Positions 32,400-38,232 of a stretch of DNA of 38,232 nt are shown here, in pieces. A program made the position numbers and the translations under genes. Positions within the stretch are counted from its first letter, which is position 1; each line of letters opens with the position of its first letter. This stretch comes from Bacteroidales bacterium (GTDB taxonomy: Bacteria; Bacteroidota; Bacteroidia; Bacteroidales; WCHB1-69), in contig JAGCFD010000010.1 of NCBI GenBank assembly GCA_017650305.1, positions 1 to 38,232 of the forward strand, written 5' to 3'. Under the pieces are notes generated by a model. It had not been told where the DNA came from. It searched no databases and saw only the letters and a list, made by a program, of their open reading frames with translations.

Positions 32400-34001
32400 A
32401 TGAAGATAAGAGCTTTATTATGCACACTGATTTGTGCTTTGCTATTTGGTTGGTCCTATGCCCAAGAGACTGAGCTCGTGGGTGCCAACTGCACATCCAT
32501 CATGGTGGGATGCAAAGCCTCCACGGACGGTTCCGTTATCACGTCGCACACTTGTGACAGCAAATATCGCACCTGGGTGACCATGGAGCCTGCGGCCGAC
32601 CATGCGCCAGGCACTATGCACAAGGTCTATAAGGGCACTATGCACACCAGCACGCCCAACAGCATGGAGAATGTCACCCTGGCGGGCGAGATTCCCGAGG
32701 CGGCGCACACCTACGCTTACATGAACACGGCCTATCCTTGCATGAACGAGAAACAGCTGGCCATGGGTGAAAGCACCTTCTCGGGTCCTGACACCTTGAT
32801 GAACGAGAAGGGCATGTTCCTCATCGAGGAGCTGCAGCGTATAGCCTTGCAACGGTGCGACAACGCCCGCGACGCCATCCGGCTGATTGGCGACCTGATT
32901 GCGCAATATGGTTATGGCGACGGGGGCGAGTGCATCACCATTGCCGACAAGAAAGAGGTGTGGCAGATGGAGATCCTGGGCGAGGGCCCCGACAAGATCG
33001 GCGGCATCTGGGTGGCGCAACGCGTACCCGACGATGAGGTGGCCGTCAGCTGCAACGTGGCCCGCATCGGCAAACTCGACCGCAAGAACAAAGACTATTT
33101 CATGTGCTCCGACAATATCGAGAAGGTAGCCAAGAAATATGGTCTCTGGGATGGCAAGGGCGACTTTATCTGGTGGAAGGCCTTCCCCTCCAGCTATAGT
33201 GGCAACAAGAACTTCAAAGAGCGCGAGTGGTACATCTTCAGTCAGCTGGCCCCCTCCCGGCACTTTGCCCTTGATGCCGACGAGTTGCCCTTCTCCATCA
33301 AGCCTGACCAGAAAGTGTCTCCGCAACGTGTGATGGAACTCTTCCGTGCCAACTATGAGGGCTGTCCGGAACTCGACCAGACTCAGGACCTGCTATACCC
33401 GCGCAAACGTCGGGTGGATGGCGAGATCGTGACCGACACGGTCGTGTGCCCCAACGCCAACCCCTGGATGGACGGCAACGAGCGCGCCATGTACAATATG
33501 CTCAAACCGGGCGCGGTGACCTTCTACCGTGGAGTGGCCATGTCATGGTGCTCCTACTCCTTCATCATCCAGTGTCGTAGCTGGCTGCCTGATGAGGTGG
33601 GTGGCCTCTGCTGGTTCTCCCTGGAGAATCCCGGACAGAGCCCGCGCATCCCCATCTATGCCGGGGAGACCTCCCTGCCCGCCGGCTTTAACATCTGCGG
33701 TCACTTCGGCTATAACGAGAATGCTGTCCTCTGGCACTACCGCAAAGCCAACAAACTGGCCCAGGTTCGCTGGGGCTCCACCAAGGATATGGTTTATGGT
33801 AACATCCTCCGCTATGAAGAGAAGGCCATGAAGGAATTGCCCGACCTGGAAAAACAGGTCGCCGACATGCTCAAGGATGGGAAGAAGAAAGAGGCTGTCA
33901 AGATGCTGAACCAGTACACCTCCGACTTCGCCGGCGCCACCCGCCAGACCTGGCAGGAAATGGAACACAAGATTTGGGAAATGTTCTGGACGGGATTTTA
34001 A
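32400..34001 (+). CDS. Secreted C69-family dipeptidase (N-terminal nucleophile hydrolase)
   Basis: The 533-residue product begins MKIRALLCTLICALLFGWSYAQ, a signal peptide; the open frame extends eight codons upstream but that segment is charged. The mature protein starts with a short propeptide before Cys31 in ANCTSIMVGCKASTDGSVI, the expected nucleophile exposed by self-cleavage in family C69 (PepD) enzymes. Further blocks are GEGGECIT-like GDGGECITIADKKEVWQMEI, GGIWVAQRVPDDEVAVSCN and FYRGVAMSWCSYSFIIQCRSWLP. Family members hydrolyse dipeptides; this one is likely periplasmic. High G+C codon use matches neighbouring core genes. A repeat-filled gap follows. Confidence 0.85.
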   Translation: MKIRALLCTLICALLFGWSYAQETELVGANCTSIMVGCKASTDGSVITSHTCDSKYRTWVTMEPAADHAPGTMHKVYKGTMHTSTPNSMENVTLAGEIPEAAHTYAYMNTAYPCMNEKQLAMGESTFSGPDTLMNEKGMFLIEELQRIALQRCDNARDAIRLIGDLIAQYGYGDGGECITIADKKEVWQMEILGEGPDKIGGIWVAQRVPDDEVAVSCNVARIGKLDRKNKDYFMCSDNIEKVAKKYGLWDGKGDFIWWKAFPSSYSGNKNFKEREWYIFSQLAPSRHFALDADELPFSIKPDQKVSPQRVMELFRANYEGCPELDQTQDLLYPRKRRVDGEIVTDTVVCPNANPWMDGNERAMYNMLKPGAVTFYRGVAMSWCSYSFIIQCRSWLPDEVGGLCWFSLENPGQSPRIPIYAGETSLPAGFNICGHFGYNENAVLWHYRKANKLAQVRWGSTKDMVYGNILRYEEKAMKELPDLEKQVADMLKDGKKKEAVKMLNQYTSDFAGATRQTWQEMEHKIWEMFWTGF

Positions 34002-34005
34002 GAGA

Positions 34006-34090
34006 GTTGATAGTTAGCAGTTGTTAGTTTACAGTTAGAAGTTTCGTAAAAGCCAATGGCTAATAGCTAATGGCCAAAAGCCAACAGTCA
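34006..34090. repeat. Composite intergenic repeat (TTAGCAGTTG units then AGCTAATGGCCAA units)
   Basis: Two degenerate repeat types are joined: GTTAG/CAGTT units (34006-34040) and AGCCAATGGCTAATAGCTAA-type units (34051-34090). Both resemble those at 3359-3391 and 21450-21498. It runs up to the start codon of the next gene. Confidence 0.6.
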
Positions 34091-34615
34091 ATGGAAAAGA
34101 AAGAATTACGACAATATATCCGACAGCAGAAGAAGCTGCGCACGCCTGAGGAGCTGGCGCAACAGTCTATCGCTATAATGCAGAAACTGGCTGTGCACCC
34201 GCTGTTTGTCAAGGCCCAGCGGGTGATGCTCTATGCTTCGCTGCCCGATGAGGTGCAGACTTTGGATTTTGTGCAGGAGTGGTGCACCAAAAAACAGGTG
34301 ATTCTGCCTACTGTGGTGGGTGATGATATTATCCCAGTGGAGATGCGCGCCGAGGATTCGATGAGGGTGGGGGACTATAATATCCTGGAACCCGACAGTG
34401 AGCCATACGAAGGGCCACTCGACCTGATCGTGGTGCCAGGCATGGCCTTCGACCGAGAAGGACACCGGCTTGGGCGCGGCAAGGGATACTACGATCGTTT
34501 TTTAGCTCTATATCCAGATGTGCCCACTATCGGGTTGTGCTTCGATTTTCAATATGTGGAACAGATTCCCGTGGAGCCGCACGACAAGCTTGTAGACTGT
34601 GTGTTGACAGTGTGA
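34091..34615 (+). CDS. 5-formyltetrahydrofolate cyclo-ligase
   Basis: The 174-residue enzyme converts 5-formyl-THF to 5,10-methenyl-THF using ATP. The family signature PGMAFDREGHRLGRGKGYYDR spans 116-136, with the ATP-binding Gly/Lys loop LGRGKGYYDR (127-136). The N-terminal KKELRQYIRQQKKLR helix with basic residues is typical. A longer start at 34070 would be translated from the intergenic repeat, so the ATG at 34091 is chosen. Its stop codon is immediately followed by the stop of the convergent metallophosphoesterase gene, with no bases between. Confidence 0.9.
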   Translation: MEKKELRQYIRQQKKLRTPEELAQQSIAIMQKLAVHPLFVKAQRVMLYASLPDEVQTLDFVQEWCTKKQVILPTVVGDDIIPVEMRAEDSMRVGDYNILEPDSEPYEGPLDLIVVPGMAFDREGHRLGRGKGYYDRFLALYPDVPTIGLCFDFQYVEQIPVEPHDKLVDCVLTV

Positions 34616-35752
34616 TTAGACCTTCGCAGAGTGTAATGTGATAATAATTATCTCTGGCTTTGTTCCGAAGCGGAATGGAACGGTACCCCCGCACCCTTCG
34701 CTGACATATAACTTCTGATTTCCTTCCTCATAAAGACCGCTCCACTCTTTGTAGAGCCACTGAGCTGGAGACCAGCGCCCGATCTTGACTTGGGCAGCAT
34801 GTGTGTGCCCCGATAAAGTCAATGCGGTGCGACCATCAGGCACTACCTCCATCTTCCAGTGTGCCGGATTGTGATCCAACAAAATTATGAAAGTGCTGTC
34901 GGGAATTCCTTGTATCGCAGCTGGAAAATCCACAAAAGAGTCTGTATGCATGCCCCCGCAGTATTCAACACCCGCCACAGCAATAGAGTCCTGACCCCGA
35001 TGGATAAAACGATGCTCGTTGCACAAAAGTGTCCACCCTAATTCGCCTTCCCGCGCCTTGACTTCTGCGCAGTCATCTTCCCACGCTCCTTTCTTATGGC
35101 CATAAAAACAGTAGTCGTGATTGCCCATGACCGACATCACACCGTCAGGTGCCGACAAGGAAGAAAGCGTTGTCATGAAAGGATCCAGCTCAGATGGTTT
35201 TATGTTGACAAGATCTCCAGTGAAAGCGATTAGATCGGGTTTTGACTCGTTAACCATTTCCACTAATCTTTTAAGGTAATTGGTGCGGTGACCATGCGTG
35301 CCTACATGAAAGTCGGAAAGATGTGCGATGCGATAACCGTCAAACGATGCGGGAAGTCCTGCCACAGTTATGTCTATCTTTTTTACAGTCAATGCCTTCC
35401 AACCTGCCAACATCCCGTATGTCATACAAATTATCAAGATCCATGATAATATGGCGCCCGTCCAGTTCAAGATGGGGAAAGCAGGAGACCAAGCAAGACC
35501 GGCTAATCTGCCTGCGACTGAGAAGAGAGTACATAGAATTTGTTGAAGACAGAAGATAATTGCCAGAAGCCAAACTGCCATTGGGATGCGTACCCCAACT
35601 ATCGAAAGGATGATCAATACTACGAAAAATAGAGTCGGAAGCCAATACAGGACCTTCCATAAAACAACGGCATTACGGACAAAACTGCACCAAAGGTAAA
35701 TGTCTGAAAAAAGCCAAGCCAGAAGAAATAATATGATGAAAATCAGAAACAT
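34616..35752 (-). CDS. Membrane-anchored metallophosphoesterase (YkuE/YaeI type)
   Basis: The ATG at 35752 gives a 378-residue protein; the frame is open to 35866, but that start would overlap the upstream gene by 86 bases. Four hydrophobic helices occupy about 1-118. A calcineurin-like domain follows, with all metal-binding blocks: LSDFH (Asp147, His149), FTGD (Asp180), GNHD (210-213), LDHNP (His294) and GHTH (315-318). Relatives such as YaeI act on lipid pyrophosphates (UDP-diacylglucosamine class) or unidentified substrates; the substrate here is unknown. Downstream partner of a small membrane protein gene with a 28-base gap. Confidence 0.85.
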   Translation of the reverse strand: MFLIFIILFLLAWLFSDIYLWCSFVRNAVVLWKVLYWLPTLFFVVLIILSIVGVRIPMAVWLLAIIFCLQQILCTLFSVAGRLAGLAWSPAFPILNWTGAILSWILIICMTYGMLAGWKALTVKKIDITVAGLPASFDGYRIAHLSDFHVGTHGHRTNYLKRLVEMVNESKPDLIAFTGDLVNIKPSELDPFMTTLSSLSAPDGVMSVMGNHDYCFYGHKKGAWEDDCAEVKAREGELGWTLLCNEHRFIHRGQDSIAVAGVEYCGGMHTDSFVDFPAAIQGIPDSTFIILLDHNPAHWKMEVVPDGRTALTLSGHTHAAQVKIGRWSPAQWLYKEWSGLYEEGNQKLYVSEGCGGTVPFRFGTKPEIIIITLHSAKV

Positions 35753-35780
35753 AATTGAAGAGATGAGGTGAAAAAACAAA

Positions 35781-36116
35781 TTATGCACCAAAAGCTTGAT
35801 TCTTTGGTGGTGAAGATGGGTCTTGAATGCGTTTGGCTTCTTCAAGATCTCTTCTGTTTTTCCCAATGTAAATGAAATATAATGTCAAGTCGATAGAGAC
35901 CAGCAGCGCGTTGAAAATGTAGAAACATATTACGATGTCATTGCTGTACAATGCCTTATGGATGATGCCAAAGATGTATCCTAAAATAATCAAGGACATG
36001 AAGAGCGGACTTTTGCCAATCACGACTTTGGTTCTCAATGATTTTGCTATAGAGAGAGGCCAGCTGACCGCGAAACAAAGTAGGAAAAGAACTTCCCAGA
36101 TGCTGAAATGTGCCAT
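35781..36116 (-). CDS. Small PQ-loop-like three-helix membrane protein
   Basis: The 111-residue protein has three membrane helices (about 6-24, 37-56, 62-84) and a charged C-terminal tail of about 25 residues (KNRRDLEEAKRIQDPSSPPK). The run SWPLSIAKSLRTKVVIGKSPLF, followed by GYIFGIIHK, resembles a PQ-loop repeat (helix-P-Q/S-helix) of SWEET-like half transporters. The canonical PQ pair is replaced by WPLS, so this is a tentative family placement. It shares its promoter region (36188-36195 on the minus strand) with a divergent element and is upstream of the metallophosphoesterase gene. Confidence 0.6.
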   Translation of the reverse strand: MAHFSIWEVLFLLCFAVSWPLSIAKSLRTKVVIGKSPLFMSLIILGYIFGIIHKALYSNDIVICFYIFNALLVSIDLTLYFIYIGKNRRDLEEAKRIQDPSSPPKNQAFGA

Positions 36117-36570
36117 AGTGATGTTGATTTTTTGATTGTTCGGAAGAAGCGATAAGTGGTTTTTTAGATGATGTACGTAAACGGGCGCAAAAATACGCTA
36201 TTTTTGCAAAATAATGAGAAAGACTTTGCTGTCTATAGTGCAAATAGAGCGTTTTTGAGTACCAGTTGAATGAGGGAGCTCCTTGACAATGGTGAGGAAA
36301 GATTGTGACGAAAGGCCTTGGTCGCAGATGCCTCCCTTTTGTCGAGATGTTCAAGAGGAATGTCATCTTTGCACTTTTATTACAACATTAAGACGATGTG
36401 TTTCAAAGAGTTTTTGCGCTGCTAAAGCAATAGAGTTTATTTCTGCGAAGGGGAATTGAGTCTCTCTATTTTGTGTACTTTTGCCATTTGAAAATAATAT
36501 CAATATGAGAAAAAATGACTGCGAATATTTGCGTAGTCTGTGGAATTAATTATAAAGAAAACAACCAACT
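36117..36570. promoter_or_regulatory. Intergenic region with divergent promoter palindrome and downstream promoter
   Basis: The 454-base gap contains a perfect 9-bp inverted repeat GCAAAAATA-CGC-TATTTTTGC (36187-36207). Each arm is a -7 element: minus strand for the PQ-loop-like gene, plus strand with no gene for about 300 bases. A second plus-strand promoter, TTG (36456-36458) plus TACTTTTG (36476-36483) with 17-base spacing, fits the membrane protein gene at 36571. A 14-codon frame (36505-36549) lies in its leader. GGAGCTCC (36275-36282) is a minor palindrome. No RNA gene is recognised. Confidence 0.5.
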
Positions 36571-37068
36571 ATGAACTGGACCATCATCATCGTTGAAACC
36601 CTCATCATGATCGCCGCCTTCACGGCTGTGATTCTGATTCCACTCGTGAAGAATCCAGTGTGGTGGATTCACGACTACCCTGAAGATATCCAAGAGGAGT
36701 ACTTCAAGTCCCACGAGAGAGTGCCGTCAAAGTTCTTCACCAAAACTGTGCTGCTAAAGAAGGGCTGTGCGCTGCTCGTAACCCTCGCCCTGATGCTTGG
36801 CTTGATGAAGTTGGCCGGCGCCTACAACTTCTGGTCGGCCTTTGTGCTGAGCTACGGCATTTGGCTCGTCATCGACTGGTACGACTGCTTCTTCATCGAC
36901 TGGGTGCTCTTCGCCAATTTGAAGTCCGTGCGACTCCCCGGCACGGAGCACATGGACGCCGCCTACCACCAGAAAAAGTACCACTTCGTGCAATCCCTCT
37001 GGGGTATGCTCATCGGGCTGATTCCTTGTCTGATCGGAGCAGGAATTTACGCTTGGCTGCTAACGTAA
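36571..37068 (+). CDS. Four-helix membrane protein of unknown function
   Basis: A 165-residue protein with likely membrane helices at about 4-26, 64-83, 87-108 and 139-163. Between the first two is a conserved-looking WWIHDYPEDIQEEYFKSHERVPSKF loop. Between the third and fourth is a region with DWYDCFFIDWVLFA, Asp/Trp-rich and possibly metal- or lipid-facing. I do not recognise the family function. It is the first gene of a plus-strand run with a zinc-ribbon protein (84-base gap) and a CatA-like gene. Confidence 0.65.
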   Translation: MNWTIIIVETLIMIAAFTAVILIPLVKNPVWWIHDYPEDIQEEYFKSHERVPSKFFTKTVLLKKGCALLVTLALMLGLMKLAGAYNFWSAFVLSYGIWLVIDWYDCFFIDWVLFANLKSVRLPGTEHMDAAYHQKKYHFVQSLWGMLIGLIPCLIGAGIYAWLLT

Positions 37069-37151
37069 TATGGTGGGGCGTTCAGTATGTGTTGCGTTGT
37101 TAACGCCTTAAAATAGTATCTGTTAAAGCAAAAAGAGTAAAGAAATAGACA

Positions 37152-37733
37152 ATGGAACAGAAATTTTGTCAGAGCTGCGGAATGCCGCTCACCCCAGAAA
37201 TCCTCGGCACCAACGCCGACGGCACCAAAAACGAAGAATACTGCATCTATTGCTACAAAGACGGATGCTTCACTGGCGACTTCACGATGGAAGAGATGGT
37301 GGAGTTCTGCAGCCAATTCGTAGAGGAGTACAATAAGAACACTGGCCAATGCCTTAGCCGAGAGGCATACAAGGAGGTTCTGCGTCAGTACTATCCCAAC
37401 CTTAAGCGTTGGCAACTGCCCGCCGACCAGCTCCCGCACGCCACCTCGCCCATAAAGAAGCAACTTATTGATGAAGTCAATGCGCTGGGCATCAAGGGTC
37501 TCCCGAAGATTGAAAACCTCTTCGTGCTGCAGGGCTCATTCGTCAATATGGAATATACCGTTAACGGCAACAAAGTGAAACTCCTTGACGACAACGCCAC
37601 CTACTGGGGCACACAAGTGGAAATCGGCAACGACCGCTGTTTCGGCATCGCTTGTGATGAACACTACATTCTTGTGAGCGAGTATGGGAAGGATGGTGCG
37701 GATGCGGAGTTGATGGTTTTAAAAAAGAGATAA
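37152..37733 (+). CDS. Zinc-ribbon domain protein
   Basis: The 193-residue protein starts with a putative zinc ribbon: FCQSCGMP (Cys6, Cys9) and YCIYCYKDG (Cys31, Cys34), followed by FTMEEMVEFC. This is the pattern of the zf-ribbon_2 (Pfam PF12674) family of cytoplasmic proteins. The second half (about 100-193) is a separate domain with alternating strands (NLFVLQGSFVNMEYTVNGNKVKLLDDNATYWGTQVEIGNDRCFGIACDEHYILVSEYG), which I do not recognise. Its stop is six bases before the ATG of the CatA-like gene, so the two are co-transcribed. A regulatory or metal-sensing role is a guess. Confidence 0.7.
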   Translation: MEQKFCQSCGMPLTPEILGTNADGTKNEEYCIYCYKDGCFTGDFTMEEMVEFCSQFVEEYNKNTGQCLSREAYKEVLRQYYPNLKRWQLPADQLPHATSPIKKQLIDEVNALGIKGLPKIENLFVLQGSFVNMEYTVNGNKVKLLDDNATYWGTQVEIGNDRCFGIACDEHYILVSEYGKDGADAELMVLKKR

Positions 37734-37739
37734 ATAAGT

Positions 37740-38232
37740 ATGAAAACCGAAGTTCAACCTCAGGAAACCAAACGGGCATTCGCCTTCGAAATGTGGATGA
37801 CCGCGCCGATGCCGATGGTGACGCTGGTGAAGACGATGGACGTGAGCAAACTGCTGAGAACCAGCCGGAAAAGCGGCATCAAGTTCAACACGCTGATGTG
37901 CTGGTGCATCGGCAAGGCGGCCACCGAGACCGAGGAGCTCTACCTGCTGCCAGAGGACGGCAAGCTTTTCCGCTACGACCAGATCGCCGTCAACGTGGTG
38001 GTGCGCAACCGCAAGGGCGGCATCAACTCCTGCGACATCCCCTTCTCCAACGACCTGCAACAGTTCAACCGCGACTACATCGCACTGACCACCAAGGTGG
38101 CGGAAGAGTGCGCGAGCAGCTTCCTCGACGGCTACATGATTGTCGGCACCTCCGCGATGATCCAGACCGAGCTCGACTGCATCTGCAACCAATACACCGA
38201 CAAGTTCCTCAACCCGATGGTGATGTGGGGCA
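37740..38232 (+). CDS. CatA-like acyltransferase (chloramphenicol acetyltransferase family), N-terminal part
   Basis: The gene runs off the right edge; 164 codons are visible from the ATG at 37740. The sequence matches the CAT fold: RAFAFEMWMTAPMPMVTLVKTMDVSKLLRTSRKSGIKFNTLMCWCIGKAATE at the start, then a YDQIAVNVVVRNRKGG strand pair and NDLQQFNRDYIA. The catalytic HHxxxDG motif would be near the C-terminus and lies outside the window, so activity cannot be judged. Family members acetylate chloramphenicol or other hydroxyl acceptors; many CatA-like genes in Bacteroidetes do not confer resistance. It is translationally close to the zinc-ribbon gene. Confidence 0.75.
   Translation, partial: MKTEVQPQETKRAFAFEMWMTAPMPMVTLVKTMDVSKLLRTSRKSGIKFNTLMCWCIGKAATETEELYLLPEDGKLFRYDQIAVNVVVRNRKGGINSCDIPFSNDLQQFNRDYIALTTKVAEECASSFLDGYMIVGTSAMIQTELDCICNQYTDKFLNPMVMWG

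Noticed and set aside
34070-34090. Upstream start of the 5-formyl-THF cyclo-ligase gene
   Set aside because: The extra seven codons would be translated from the intergenic repeat; the ATG at 34091 fits the family's usual N-terminus.
35753-35866. Upstream start of the metallophosphoesterase gene
   Set aside because: It would overlap the preceding gene by 86 bases; the ATG at 35752 leaves a normal 28-base gap and begins with a membrane helix.

Overview
The window reads as chromosomal DNA of an anaerobic member of the Bacteroidales. The evidence is three secreted proteins with type IX secretion (T9SS) C-terminal sorting domains, including a gingipain-type C25 protease, an N-terminal fragment of pyruvate:ferredoxin oxidoreductase, carboxynorspermidine decarboxylase, and promoters of the Bacteroidetes type (TAnnTTTG -7 elements). 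Starts are mostly A-rich, with almost no Shine-Dalgarno sequences. Genus cannot be fixed from this sequence alone.

Layout. 1-1.35 kb: start of a PFOR gene (minus) and a decayed IS1595-like element with degenerate inverted ends. 1.4-5.8 kb (minus): an orphan HsdR-N nuclease-fold protein coupled by a 1-nt overlap to nspC, a small membrane protein, a class I/II aminotransferase and two lipoproteins. 6.1-9.0 kb (plus): an ExbB-X-ExbD-ExbD proton-channel operon closed by a strong terminator. 9.1-12.1 kb (plus): a T9SS-secreted Asp-box protein and YicC. 12.1-16.5 kb (minus): a C25 protease, SurE and a small membrane protein, overlapping end to end. 16.9-18.2 kb: another T9SS-secreted protein. 18.3-19.5 kb (minus): an SPFH membrane protein followed by a 30-bp perfect palindrome and a ribbon-helix-helix protein. 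19.7-23.2 kb (plus): LysS, a Mrp/NBP35 ATPase with an N-terminal cysteine cluster, and ThyA.

23.2-26.3 kb is an AT-rich accessory islet between thyA and pgk. It holds a 200-base region of nested and competing inverted repeats, a HinfI-like restriction-modification pair (predicted target GANTC), and a standalone protein resembling the CdiA C-terminal tRNase domain. 26.5-34.6 kb (plus) returns to housekeeping and cell-envelope genes: phosphoglycerate kinase, an M16 metalloprotease, a Wzx/MATE-like flippase, a C69 peptidase and 5-formyl-THF cyclo-ligase. 34.6-36.1 kb (minus): a membrane metallophosphoesterase and a small PQ-loop-like membrane protein. 36.6 kb to the end (plus): a membrane protein, a zinc-ribbon protein and the start of a CatA-like acetyltransferase, probably one operon.

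The genes are mostly core metabolism plus envelope and secretion functions. The spots most worth attention are the structured leader of the restriction-modification operon, the solitary tRNase-like protein, and the SPFH / palindrome / ribbon-helix-helix unit. No rRNA, tRNA or CRISPR array was recognised.
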